Shown: positions 1-7,696 of the stretch, piece by piece | Layout: every line of letters begins with the position of its first letter | Position numbering within the stretch: the stretch's first letter is position 1 | Source of the DNA: Afipia sp. | GTDB taxonomy: Bacteria > Pseudomonadota > Alphaproteobacteria > Rhizobiales > Xanthobacteraceae | Direction of reading: 5' to 3' | Length of the DNA: 37,284 nt | Assembly (NCBI GenBank): GCA_030652315.1 | Contig: JAUSAX010000008.1 | Coordinates: 1-37,284 of the forward strand | Translations under genes and position numbers: made by a program | The notes under the pieces: model-generated | Database searches by the model: none | Told to the model about the DNA's origin: nothing | Seen by the model: only the letters and a program-made list of their open reading frames with translations

Positions 1-2
1 AG

Positions 3-506
3 GCAGGATTCAACTATCAGCTTGGATCGATCGTGACCGGCATCGAAGGCACATGGTCAGGATTGGATCACAAGACGACGATCGCCAGCCCTTACTATCC
101 CGGCACCGATACCCAGACGACCAAGATCAGCAATATCGTCACAATCGCTGGTCGCCTCGGCGTGACCTGGGACCGGGTGCTGTTCTACGGCAAGGGGGGC
201 TGGGCAGGCGGTGAAGTTCAACTGTCAGCAGCTTCAAACTTCGGTGGTGGTTCTTCCGCGTGGAATCCCGGCAGCAGGTTCAGGAGTGGCGTGATCGTCG
301 GTGCCGGCTTCGAATACATGCTGACGCAGAATTTCATCCTTGGCATCGAATACAACCACATCGATCTCGGACGGGCTAGTTACACCGCCTACAATACTGG
401 CGCGAACACGTCTCTCACGTCGGTCGACGACAAGACCAAGCTGGATACCATTGTCGGTCGCCTGAGTTACAAGTTCGCCCCGCCCGGCGCGGTTGCCAGC
501 CGGTAG
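3..506 (+). CDS. Outer-membrane beta-barrel protein, Omp25/Omp31-like (5' end outside window)
   Basis: This is the C-terminal part of a porin-like protein of the Omp25/Omp31 family common in Rhizobiales outer membranes. The reading frame is already open at the left edge, so the signal peptide and first strands are missing. What remains alternates short amphipathic strands with loops: an AGFNYQ start, a VTGIEGTWSG strand, GRLGVTWDRVLFYGKGGWA, a VGAGFEYMLTQNFILGIEYNHID strand pair, and a near-terminal RLSYKF. GxGxEY and LGIEYNH motifs are typical of this family. The last residues (APPGAVASR) extend past the usual terminal aromatic residue, which is slightly unusual. The family is structural; some members work as passive channels, but substrate cannot be told from sequence. 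Confidence 0.8.
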   Translation, partial: AGFNYQLGSIVTGIEGTWSGLDHKTTIASPYYPGTDTQTTKISNIVTIAGRLGVTWDRVLFYGKGGWAGGEVQLSAASNFGGGSSAWNPGSRFRSGVIVGAGFEYMLTQNFILGIEYNHIDLGRASYTAYNTGANTSLTSVDDKTKLDTIVGRLSYKFAPPGAVASR

Positions 507-597
507 ATATGCGTCGCGTGGACTGCCGGTCGAGATCCCTGATGCGTTCGCGGGCGGACAGATCGTCGCCAAAGCGTGCATGATCAGTGCGACGAAG

Positions 598-1044
598 TCA
601 CGATGCGAACTGCTTCTCGCGTGTGGTGATGAGATTGCGGACTTCAGCGGTGATCGGAGCGGGCCGATGTGTGGATTGATCGGTGTTGACCCAGACCACT
701 TCGCCGGTGGCCATCAGGTCCGCGCTGTCCTTCTGGAAGATCGCCATCTCGAACGTCATGCTGGAACTGCCGATCCGTGCAACGCGGGCGCCGACCTCGA
801 TCTCCGCATCGAAGCGGATCGGAGATTTGTATTCCACGACGGATTTGACGACGTGGAAGTCCATGCCGGTCTTCTTGGCATCCGCATACTGGTCGTAGCC
901 CAGCGCGCGGAAATATTCGGTGATCGCGGTGTCGTAGAACGTCAGATAGTGGGCGTTGAACACCACGCCCTGACCGTCGATCTCCGAATAGCGGATCCGG
1001 AAGGGGTGGAAGAAGCTGAATTGATCCCGAGGCATGTTCGTCAT
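598..1044 (-). CDS. Acyl-CoA thioesterase, 4HBT/YbgC-like hot-dog fold
   Basis: A 148-residue single hot-dog-domain protein, the usual length for the 4-hydroxybenzoyl-CoA thioesterase/YbgC group, predicted to hydrolyse acyl-CoA thioesters in the cytoplasm. The N-terminal signature is RIRYSEIDGQGVVFNAHYLTF: the Asp in EIDGQG sits where the family's catalytic Asp lies, followed by the (N)AHYL helix motif. The rest fits the sheet strands (VEYKSPIRFDAEIEVGARV, MATGEVVWVNTD). Two in-frame ATGs, at 1044 and 1035, are possible starts; neither has a strong Shine-Dalgarno sequence. It lies downstream of icd on the same strand, beyond a strong hairpin, so it is probably transcribed separately. Substrate is unknown. 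Confidence 0.85.
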   Translation of the reverse strand: MTNMPRDQFSFFHPFRIRYSEIDGQGVVFNAHYLTFYDTAITEYFRALGYDQYADAKKTGMDFHVVKSVVEYKSPIRFDAEIEVGARVARIGSSSMTFEMAIFQKDSADLMATGEVVWVNTDQSTHRPAPITAEVRNLITTREKQFAS

Positions 1045-1071
1045 TCCGTTTCTTTTTGAAGTTCACAAGCA

Positions 1072-1098
1072 AACGGCGCAGACAGTGTCTGCGCCGTT
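1072..1098 (-). terminator. Hairpin downstream of icd
   Basis: Perfect 13-bp inverted repeat with arms AACGGCGCAGACA (1072-1084) and TGTCTGCGCCGTT (1086-1098) around one central base, about 32 bases after the icd stop. A T-rich but interrupted tract follows on the minus strand. A likely icd terminator that separates it from the thioesterase gene. Confidence 0.7.
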
Positions 1099-1129
1099 GA
1101 AAGATTTGAAGTGCGGCGTGCTGCGCGCC

Positions 1130-2344
1130 TTAGGTCGCCATTGCCTTGGTGAGGTTTTCCGCGACCTTGTCGAGGAAGCCGGTGGTCGAGAGCCAGCGCT
1201 GGTCGGCGCCGACGAGCAAGGCAAGATCCTTGGTCATGAAACCAGATTCGACCGTCTCGACACAAACTCGCTCCAAGGTGTTCGCGAACTTTGCCAGTTC
1301 GGCATTGTTGTCGAGCTTGGCGCGATGTCCGAGGCCGCGGGTCCAGGCGAAAATCGACGCGATCGAGTTGGTCGAGGTTTCCTTGCCCTTCTCGTGCTCG
1401 CGGTAGTGGCGGGTCACGGTGCCGTGGGCGGCTTCCGCTTCCATGGTCTTGCCGTCCGGCGTGAGCAGCACGGAGGTCATGAGGCCCAGCGAGCCGTAGC
1501 CCTGCGCCACGGTGTCCGACTGCACGTCGCCGTCGTAGTTCTTGCAGGCCCAGACGTAACCGCCGGACCACTTCATCGCAGCCGCCACCATGTCGTCGAT
1601 CAGGCGGTGCTCGTAAGTGATGCCCTTGGCATCGAAGTCCTTCTTGAACTCGGTGTCGAACACTTCCTGGAAGATGTCCTTGAAGCGGCCGTCGTACTGC
1701 TTGAGGATTGTGTTCTTGGTCGAGAGATAGACCGGATAGCCCTTGACGAGGCCAAGATTCATCGAGGCCCGGGCGAAATCGCGGATCGAGTCGTCGAGAT
1801 TGAACATCGCGAGAGTCACGCCGGCGCTCGGCGCCTTGTAGACTTCGCGCTCGATGACCTTGCCGTCGTCGCCGGTGAATTTCAGCGTGATGGTGCCTGC
1901 GGTCGGGAACTTGAAATCGGTAGCGCGGTACTGGTCGCCGAAGGCATGGCGGCCGATGATGATAGGCTTGGTCCAGCCCGGAACCAGACGGGGTACGTTT
2001 TTGCAGATAATCGGCTCGCGGAACACAACGCCGCCGAGGATGTTGCGGATGGTGCCGTTCGGCGACTTCCACATTTCCTTGAGGCCGAATTCCTTCACGC
2101 GGGCTTCGTCCGGGGTGATGGTGGCGCATTTGACGCCGACGCCGTGCTTCTTGATCGCGTTGGCCGCGTCGATGGTGACCTGATCGTTGGTCTTGTCGCG
2201 GTATTCCATCCCAAGGTCGTAGTATTCGAGTTTCACATCGAGGAACGGGTGGATCAGCTTGTCCTTGATGTACTGCCAGATGATCCGGGTCATCTCGTCG
2301 CCATCGAGTTCGACGACGGGGTTGGTCACCTTGATTTTTGCCAT
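1130..2344 (-). CDS. icd: NADP-dependent isocitrate dehydrogenase
   Basis: Oxidative decarboxylation of isocitrate to 2-oxoglutarate with NADP+, a TCA-cycle step in the cytoplasm. The 404-residue length and the sequence (start [20 protein letters not shown], then [49 protein letters not shown]) place it in the eukaryotic-like homodimeric NADP-IDH class used by many alphaproteobacteria, not the E. coli class. The SPNGTIRN loop binds isocitrate, and the C-terminal [27 protein letters not shown] stretch lies in the cofactor region. The ATG at 2344 is the family start; no strong ribosome-binding site precedes it. More than 500 bp without a recognised gene, including a phased GANTC array, lie upstream. 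Confidence 0.97.
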   Translation of the reverse strand: MAKIKVTNPVVELDGDEMTRIIWQYIKDKLIHPFLDVKLEYYDLGMEYRDKTNDQVTIDAANAIKKHGVGVKCATITPDEARVKEFGLKEMWKSPNGTIRNILGGVVFREPIICKNVPRLVPGWTKPIIIGRHAFGDQYRATDFKFPTAGTITLKFTGDDGKVIEREVYKAPSAGVTLAMFNLDDSIRDFARASMNLGLVKGYPVYLSTKNTILKQYDGRFKDIFQEVFDTEFKKDFDAKGITYEHRLIDDMVAAAMKWSGGYVWACKNYDGDVQSDTVAQGYGSLGLMTSVLLTPDGKTMEAEAAHGTVTRHYREHEKGKETSTNSIASIFAWTRGLGHRAKLDNNAELAKFANTLERVCVETVESGFMTKDLALLVGADQRWLSTTGFLDKVAENLTKAMAT

Positions 2345-2702
2345 GGGGGATCGGGCCTTAATATTGGGGGCGGAGAGGGCGAGAGAACCGCAACAGGTTC
2401 CGTAGCGAGGCTATAGCACCCGCCTTCGCAGGCTGGAAGGCAACGCACCTGAGACTTTCTGGCATGCCCGCCTGGATATGCTTCTGACGTGCAAATCTGG
2501 AGCCATCCCACGCAAATACTTAGGTATTTTGCTGGCCCGCTCAAAAGCGTCCAAAGAAGAAAGTGCCCGACACTTCCGGCCGCTGTCGTTTGGGGAAACC
2601 GCGACTCGTCCGCAGCGGTGTCTCGCGTGTCGCATGAGATTCAAACGATTCGCTAACCTCATTGATTTATAAGGATAATTCTAGGACGGCGAGCCGGGAC
2701 TT
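2345..2702. other. Upstream region of icd, no gene recognised
   Basis: About 360 bases between the icd start and the repeat array. I see no convincing gene; short open frames on both strands lack family resemblance and ribosome-binding sites. It should hold the icd promoter. Three GANTC sites (starts 2603, 2638, 2647) form the left part of the GANTC cluster, and the stretch from about 2640 to 2685 is AT-richer than its surroundings. Confidence 0.6.
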
Positions 2703-2845
2703 GAATCACTCTCTTCGGTTCTTGAATCAATCCCTTCACAGGTTGAATCAAAATCTTCAGACGGTGATTCAAAGTCTTCGCAGCTTGAATCCGCATCATC
2801 AGAACTTGATTCAAGACCTTCACCGCCCGGATTTCGAATCCTCAC
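2681..2845 (-). CDS. Possible small acidic heptad-repeat protein (speculative)
   Basis: Reading the repeat array on the minus strand from a GTG at 2845 to a TAG at 2681 gives 54 residues, very rich in Asp, Glu and Ser, with a seven-residue period of the form [F/I/L]-[E/D]-S-x-x-E-[D/E/G], for example FESPSED and FDSTCEG. In this frame the variable base of each GANTC is the third codon position that switches Asp and Glu, which is what conservative coding selection would leave; DNA-level selection for GANTC would leave the same pattern. Against coding: GTG start, no evident ribosome-binding site, no known family. It would begin 44 bases after the end of the efflux gene on the same strand. Confidence 0.2.
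   Translation of the reverse strand: MRIRNPGGEGLESSSDDADSSCEDFESPSEDFDSTCEGIDSRTEESDSSPGSPS
2703..2828. repeat. Six-unit 21-bp direct repeat, each unit starting with GANTC
   Basis: Six head-to-tail degenerate units of exactly 21 bp begin at 2703, 2724, 2745, 2766, 2787 and 2808. The consensus is GAWTCA, four variable bases, CTTC, four variable bases, CTT. GANTC is invariant in all six (four GAATC, two GATTC); the next best conserved block, CTTC, starts 10 bp further on, about one helical turn away. Further GANTC sites start at 2603, 2638, 2647 and 2836, making ten in 238 bp. GANTC is the CcrM methylation site of alphaproteobacteria. The array lies 3' of the efflux gene and 5' of icd. It may instead, or also, encode a peptide (see the minus-strand entry at 2681-2845). 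Confidence 0.85.
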
Positions 2846-2888
2846 GCTTTGGATTGAATGGCGGGCCGATGTTGCGGTGCGGGGTACG

Positions 2889-4508
2889 CTATCGGCTCTT
2901 TGCGACCGGCGTGAAGGGTCCCGGCGGAGATTTGGTGATCAGCGCGGTGACAAGCAGCCCCGCGATCGCGAAGCCGAAGGTCAGCCAGAAACCGTCGATA
3001 TAGGCCAGCACGTTTGCTTCGCGCTGGACAATACCAGCCAGCGTTCCGACGCTGCGCGCGGGAGCCGTTGCGGTGCCATGGCCAGCGAAATAGCCCGACA
3101 TGTGAGCGAGAAACCGCTCCACCTGATCGGTGGCGTGGGTGATGTGCTGTCCGAGCAGATTGGAGTGGATCTGTTCGCGCACCCGCAGCCAGGTGCCCAT
3201 CAGCGCGACACCGAACTCCGCGCCGCCCAGCCGCATGATCTGGATATAGGCGGCAAACGCCGTCGCCCGGGTCGGATCGGAATTGGAGAGCGCAATGATG
3301 ATGATCGGGAAAAGCGTGAATGCCTGGCCGACCGATTGCAGCAGCACAATCGGGATGAAATCGGCCAGCCGCCAGGTGTTGGTGATTTGCGTTCCCAGCA
3401 GGGCGGCGGCGGCGAAGGTGATCAGGCCGATCACCAGCACGATCCTCACGTCGAATCGCCGCAGCAGCCAGATCGAGAGGGGAAACAGCACCGCCAGGGG
3501 CAGAACGCCATAGATCAAAAGCAGGCGACCGGTCTGTTCGGGCCGAAGCTGCGCCACGGCTGAGAGGAAATTCGGCACGAGCGACGAGTTTGACAGACTG
3601 GTCAGAGTGTAGAGAAGGATGACGAGCAGAGCGAATCCGATATTGCGCGAGAACAGCACATTGGCGTGCGCCCACGGCTCCTTCACCAGGGCCTCGTTGA
3701 TGAAAAACGCTACCAGCAGAACCGCGCCGCAGGCGAGCAGCGCGACAACGGTTCCGGAATTGAGCCAATCCAGCCGGTTGCCCTGATCGAGGCCGGCGTA
3801 GACCATGGCAATGCCGGTCCCGAGCAACAGCATGCCGCCCCAGTCCGCGGTTTCCAGCAGCTTGCGGTTGATCGGATCCCGAGCGGCACCGAAGTAAACC
3901 AGTAACGCCATCAGCACGGCGATGATCGCATCCTGCCAGTACAGCCACTGCCAGCCGAGTTGATTGACATAGAAGCCGACCAGCGCGGGACCGAAGTTGA
4001 GCGAAAAGCCGACCCTCAGGGCGTAGATCCCGATCGCCAGCAGCCACCATTGCATCGGCAGGTTGCGGAAAATAATCAATAGCGTGGCCGGCACGAAGGT
4101 GCCGAGCAGCAGGCCATGAAGGATGGTGAGGGCAAGAAGTGTCTGGTAATCGCGGACAAATGGAAGAACCAGCGAGATCACCGCGAAGACGAGACTGGGG
4201 ACGCCGAGGATGCGGCGCAGGCCGAACACCGTGGCCAGCCAGGCGACCGCGGGCGCGATGAAAATTTGTGATGCGGTTGACGCCGTGCTCAGCCAGGCCC
4301 CTTCATCGTAACTGAGCGAAAAGGCCCCTTTGAGATCGGGCAGGCCGATCGAAAACATCCGGCTGTCGATGTTCGCCATCGACGAGCCGAGCAGGACGGC
4401 GATTACCGCAAGCAGCGGATAGTGGACCGGCTGACCGGCCGAGACTGGCCCGCTCGCGATGATTTTAGCTTCCGCCACCGGCTTTGGCTCCGGCGTTCGA
4501 AGGGGCAA
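2889..4508 (-). CDS. MFS drug exporter, DHA2/EmrB-like, 14 TM segments
   Basis: A 539-residue inner-membrane major facilitator protein of the DHA2 (EmrB/QacA) type, which exports drugs or other amphipathic compounds using the proton gradient. After a short cytoplasmic tail, hydrophobic segments follow at regular spacing, consistent with 14 helices; the first contains LLAVIAVLLGSSMANIDSRM, matching the family's helix 1 region with an internal Asp. A soluble-looking stretch of about 70 residues near the C-terminus (after RLGGAEFGVALMG) fits the periplasmic loop before the last helix. The chosen ATG overlaps the end of the upstream EmrA-like gene by 44 bases; an in-frame GTG at 4478 would overlap less. 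The pair should form a tripartite pump with an outer-membrane factor not present here. Substrate is unknown. Confidence 0.88.
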   Translation of the reverse strand: MPLRTPEPKPVAEAKIIASGPVSAGQPVHYPLLAVIAVLLGSSMANIDSRMFSIGLPDLKGAFSLSYDEGAWLSTASTASQIFIAPAVAWLATVFGLRRILGVPSLVFAVISLVLPFVRDYQTLLALTILHGLLLGTFVPATLLIIFRNLPMQWWLLAIGIYALRVGFSLNFGPALVGFYVNQLGWQWLYWQDAIIAVLMALLVYFGAARDPINRKLLETADWGGMLLLGTGIAMVYAGLDQGNRLDWLNSGTVVALLACGAVLLVAFFINEALVKEPWAHANVLFSRNIGFALLVILLYTLTSLSNSSLVPNFLSAVAQLRPEQTGRLLLIYGVLPLAVLFPLSIWLLRRFDVRIVLVIGLITFAAAALLGTQITNTWRLADFIPIVLLQSVGQAFTLFPIIIIALSNSDPTRATAFAAYIQIMRLGGAEFGVALMGTWLRVREQIHSNLLGQHITHATDQVERFLAHMSGYFAGHGTATAPARSVGTLAGIVQREANVLAYIDGFWLTFGFAIAGLLVTALITKSPPGPFTPVAKSR

Positions 4509-5643
4509 CTGTTCCCTCGGTATTGATCCGCGTCACCGCCGACATCCCCGGCAGCAGATGGTCGAGCAGCGGCTGGCCCTTGTCGAATTCGATCCGAAGC
4601 GGGATCCGTTGCACCACCTTGGTGAAATTGCCGGTGGCGTTGTCGGGTGGCAGCAACGCGAACTGCGATCCGCTCGCCGGGGAGATGCGCGCGACGTGGC
4701 CGCGCAACTTCTCGTCGGGGAAGGTATCGATCGTGATCTCTACCGGCTGTCCCGCTCTCACGCGCGTCAGCTGCGTCTCCTTGTAGTTCGCGATGACGTA
4801 GACGTTCGGAAGCGGCACCACGTTGAACAGATTGCTGCCGATATTGACGTAGTCTCCCGGCTGTACCTGCCGCGCGCCCACGACGCCGTCGAACGGTGCC
4901 ACGATCCGGGTGTAGCCGAGCTTGAGACGCGCGGCCTTCAGCGCCGCCTGAGCGGCGAGAACGTCGGCGGCACGCTGCTTTTTAGTTCCGGCGAGAACTT
5001 CGAGCTGATGCCGCTGGGCGGCGATCGCCGCCCGGCTGGCGCGGACATCTGCCTCCGCCTTGGCGAGCGCCGCAGTCGCCTGCTCCAGTCTTTGGCGTGT
5101 GCCCGACAAGGTTTGGGTCAGCGACTGCTGACGGTCCAGCTCCTGTTGTGCCTCGACCTGGACGGCCTCCGCGGAGGCGCGCTGCGCTTCGGATTGCGCG
5201 ATGGTGGCGTATTGGAGCTCGACCTGATTGGCGAGATTATCGAGGGCGGCCTGGGCGCCCGCGACAGCTGCCTCGGCCTGCGCGACCTGCGCCTGGTAGT
5301 CTGCCGGATCGATTTCGACGAGCAGATCACCGGCCTTGACGCGCTGATAGTCGCTCGCGGCGACCTTGATCACCTCGCCGGCAACCCGGCTGCTGAGCTG
5401 CGTCGTCTCGGCGCGAACGTAAGCGTCGTTCGTGGTCTGGGTGACGGCGCTGCCGACCCAGGCGTCCCAGCGCAGCGTTGCCAGCGTCACAAAGAACGCC
5501 GCGGCAATCACGCACACGACTGGAATCGCCAACCGGCGCAGCATGGCTCTTAAAGGCGAGCGCTCCGGAGGCTGGCCGGATGTCGCGGGAGCCGCCTGCT
5601 GTGGGGTAGGGCCGGCGGCGGCTTGATTATCTGTCTGAGCCAT
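4465..5643 (-). CDS. HlyD/EmrA-family membrane fusion protein
   Basis: A 392-residue periplasmic adaptor anchored by one N-terminal membrane segment (about residues 38-58, LAIPVVCVIAAAFFVTLATL). Behind it come the first half of the lipoyl domain (SSRVAGEVIKVAASDYQRVKAGDLLVEIDPADY), a long Ala/Gln-rich alpha-helical hairpin (about residues 115-225), the second lipoyl half (YTRIVAPFDGVVGARQVQPGDYV) and beta-barrel segments (VYVIANYKETQLTRVRAGQPVEITIDTFPD). This is the standard EmrA order. It is the first gene of a two-gene operon with the overlapping MFS exporter and links that pump to an outer-membrane channel. No regulator gene lies beside it; the 184 bp to trmJ form a divergent promoter region. 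Confidence 0.92.
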   Translation of the reverse strand: MAQTDNQAAAGPTPQQAAPATSGQPPERSPLRAMLRRLAIPVVCVIAAAFFVTLATLRWDAWVGSAVTQTTNDAYVRAETTQLSSRVAGEVIKVAASDYQRVKAGDLLVEIDPADYQAQVAQAEAAVAGAQAALDNLANQVELQYATIAQSEAQRASAEAVQVEAQQELDRQQSLTQTLSGTRQRLEQATAALAKAEADVRASRAAIAAQRHQLEVLAGTKKQRAADVLAAQAALKAARLKLGYTRIVAPFDGVVGARQVQPGDYVNIGSNLFNVVPLPNVYVIANYKETQLTRVRAGQPVEITIDTFPDEKLRGHVARISPASGSQFALLPPDNATGNFTKVVQRIPLRIEFDKGQPLLDHLLPGMSAVTRINTEGTVAPSNAGAKAGGGS

Positions 5644-5827
5644 GGGTGACCCCCAGGGTCAGGCTACTCCAACCGGTGGTAAAAACTCAAAGCCGAATCC
5701 GCATTTTTCGGCATGGCCGCATTGCGGTGAGTTTGGCCGGTTTTCCATCATCCAGAAAAATGTCTTGACCTGTTCAGCCTCAACTGCGTTACGGCAGGGC
5801 ACAGCGGAAAAATCAAAAGCAGAGATC

Positions 5828-7015
5828 ATGACCGGTTCAGGCACCGACAAAACCAAGACGCGCAAGGAATTGGCCGGACCCGTGGTGGTCCTGGTCGAAC
5901 CGCAGCTTGGCGAAAACATCGGCATGTGCGCGCGCGCCATGGGCAATTTTGGGCTGACGCGACTGCGCATCGTCAATCCGCGCGACGGCTGGCCCAATAT
6001 GGCCGCCCAGCGCGCCGCCGCAGGCGCCGATCACATTCTCGATAAAGTCGAACTGTTCGACACCGTCGAGGCGGCGGTGGCCGACTGCTCCCTCCTGTTC
6101 GCGACCACGGCGCGGGCTCACGATCAGGCCAAGCCGGTGGTCGGTCCGGAGGAGGCCGCCCGCCAGATCGTCGGGGAAGCCGCTGTGAACGGCACGGCGG
6201 CGATCATGTTCGGACGCGAGCGCTACGGCTTGCAGAACGACGAGGTTGCGCTCGCCAACCGCATTGTCACGTTTCCGGTCAATCCGGGTTTCGCCTCGCT
6301 GAACCTCGCTCAAGCAGTTCTGCTGATGGGCTACGAATGGTTCAAGCTGGTCACTGCCAACACGCTGCCGTTCGACATGCCGGAACGTTCGGAGCGGGCC
6401 TCGAACCACCAGATGCAGGCGTTTTTCGACAATCTCGTGAACGAACTCGACAAGGTCGAATTCCTCCGTCCGCCGGAAAAACGCGACACCATGCTGGTGA
6501 ACATGCGCAACATCTTCACCCGGATGGAGCCGACCAAGCAGGACATGCACACCCTGCACGGTGTTGTGATGGCCATTGCGGAGGGCCGCAAAGGCCCCGC
6601 CAAGGGCGGGGTTCTCGACGGCAACGAAGCGACGCGGTTGCGCGCGCTGCTGGCCGAGCACTCCGACGGACGCGCGCCGTCCGATAGCGGCACGGTGCGG
6701 GGGCTTGCGCGTCTGCTGCGGCGGAATCCGACCGATGCCGAACGCATCCTGTGGCAGGCCCTGACCACGGACCGCCGCTTCGCATCGCACTTCAAGCGGC
6801 AGACACCGGTGGGACGCCATATCCCGGATTTCGTGTCGTTCTCGAAACGGATTGCCATCGAACTCGTCAATGCGAATGAGACCGACGTGATCGCGCGGGA
6901 CCGCGCAGCACGGGGCGAATGGCTCGCGGCGCGGGGATATCGCGTTTGCCTGATCAAGGCAGCGGATGTGGAAAGCGACCTTGCCGCGCAGCTCGACCGC
7001 CTTGCAGTCGCCTAG
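5828..7015 (+). CDS. TrmJ-type RNA methyltransferase (SPOUT) with C-terminal DUF559-like domain
   Basis: Residues 17-250 are a SpoU/TrmJ-class S-adenosylmethionine-dependent 2'-O-ribose methyltransferase: motif 1 VVLVEPQLGENIGMCARAMGNFG, motif 2 AAIMFGRERYGLQNDEV, motif 3 FPVNPGFASLNLAQAVLLMGYEW with the knot, then the C-terminal helices. TrmJ modifies position 32 of several tRNAs; the target here is inferred. Residues 295-392 resemble DUF559 (Vsr-like, PD-(D/E)xK superfamily): LRRNPTDAERILWQAL, FKRQTPVGRHIPDF, IAIEL, AARGYRVCLI. The usual DG..H after IEL is replaced by VNANETD, so the nuclease site looks lost. An upstream in-frame ATG at 5642 adds 62 unconserved residues and is rejected; the ATG at 5828 suits the family. 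Final length 395 residues, against about 245-280 for TrmJ alone. Confidence 0.88.
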   Translation: MTGSGTDKTKTRKELAGPVVVLVEPQLGENIGMCARAMGNFGLTRLRIVNPRDGWPNMAAQRAAAGADHILDKVELFDTVEAAVADCSLLFATTARAHDQAKPVVGPEEAARQIVGEAAVNGTAAIMFGRERYGLQNDEVALANRIVTFPVNPGFASLNLAQAVLLMGYEWFKLVTANTLPFDMPERSERASNHQMQAFFDNLVNELDKVEFLRPPEKRDTMLVNMRNIFTRMEPTKQDMHTLHGVVMAIAEGRKGPAKGGVLDGNEATRLRALLAEHSDGRAPSDSGTVRGLARLLRRNPTDAERILWQALTTDRRFASHFKRQTPVGRHIPDFVSFSKRIAIELVNANETDVIARDRAARGEWLAARGYRVCLIKAADVESDLAAQLDRLAVA

Positions 7016-7131
7016 CCGACTTCGCTTCCGCAGCATCGATTGTTGTTCTGCCGCGGGATTAAAGCGCGCTAGAAAATGTTGTTGCTCAGGATGATTGCCA
7101 ACTAACCAAATAAAATCAGGGAGGCTTCCAT

Positions 7132-7623
7132 ATGCGTTCACTTGGTCTCGCAGCGCTAACGACGGCTGCGGTCGTTCTTGCCGGTCCGGCCCATGCGCAG
7201 GCGCCGCAGGTTGAGAAGAATGTGTCGATGGCGATGGCCATGGCCATCATCCAGGGCACCATCGAGCAGTGCACCAAGGACGGCTACAAGGTGTCCGTCA
7301 CCGTGGTGGACAAGGCCGGCAACGTCGCGGCGCAGGTTCGCGGCGACGGCACCAATCCTCACACCATGGAGTTCAGCCGCTTGAAGGCCTACACCTCGCG
7401 CACGCGCGGCCAGACCTCGCTGGAATTCATGAAGCTGACCGAGAAGCCTGAAACCGCCTACTTGAGGCAGATTCCCGGCGTGGTTGGGGTGGGCGGCGCA
7501 GCTCCCATCAAGGTTGGCAACGAAGTCATAGGCGCGGTCGGCGCATCGGGCGCGCCCGGTGGCGAGAAGGACGAGGTCTGTGTTCTCGCTGGCATCGCCA
7601 AGGTTCAGGACGCGTTGAAGTAA
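7132..7623 (+). CDS. Periplasmic GlcG/HbpS-family heme-binding-like protein
   Basis: A 163-residue protein with a clear Sec signal peptide (MRSLGLAALTTAAVVLAGPAHA, cleavage near residue 22). The mature part is one GlcG/HbpS domain (formerly DUF336): VSVTVVDKAGNVAAQVRGDG, SRLKAYTSRTRGQTS and a Gly-rich GVVGVGGAAPIKVGNEVIGAVGASGAPGGEKDEVCVLAGI. HbpS in Streptomyces binds heme and senses redox stress, while GlcG-type proteins have unassigned roles, so the function here is open. A GGGAGG ribosome-binding site lies just before the ATG. A strong hairpin follows the gene, which is probably monocistronic. Confidence 0.85.
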   Translation: MRSLGLAALTTAAVVLAGPAHAQAPQVEKNVSMAMAMAIIQGTIEQCTKDGYKVSVTVVDKAGNVAAQVRGDGTNPHTMEFSRLKAYTSRTRGQTSLEFMKLTEKPETAYLRQIPGVVGVGGAAPIKVGNEVIGAVGASGAPGGEKDEVCVLAGIAKVQDALK

Positions 7624-7644
7624 CTGCGTCCAGTCTGAAACGAG

Positions 7645-7677
7645 AAAACGCCGCGCGATCGGATCGCGCGGCGTTTT
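7645..7677. terminator. Bidirectional terminator
   Basis: Perfect 16-bp inverted repeat, AAAACGCCGCGCGATC (7645-7660) and its complement at 7662-7677, around one central base. T-rich sequence follows on the plus strand and A-rich sequence precedes it, so it can end both the HbpS-like gene (plus) and the zeta-inhibitor gene (minus), which converge here. Confidence 0.92.
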
Positions 7678-7696
7678 CGTTTTGAACGCGGCAGAG

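Noticed and set aside
1034..2416. Long plus-strand open frame opposite icd (460 codons)
   Set aside because: Exactly antisense to the well-conserved icd gene; composition is that of a complementary-frame shadow in high-GC DNA and no family is recognisable.
2703..2828. CRISPR array
   Set aside because: Units are 21 bp, contiguous and degenerate, without separate repeats and unique spacers, and there are no cas genes nearby.
2842..4050. A second long minus-strand frame over the MFS gene, suggesting a frameshift to a longer C-terminus
   Set aside because: The 539-residue frame ends normally after the last membrane helix; the other frame has no transporter-like hydrophobic pattern.
5837..7141. 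Minus-strand open frame opposite the RNA methyltransferase (434 codons)
   Set aside because: Antisense shadow of a gene with clear SPOUT motifs; no recognisable domain of its own.
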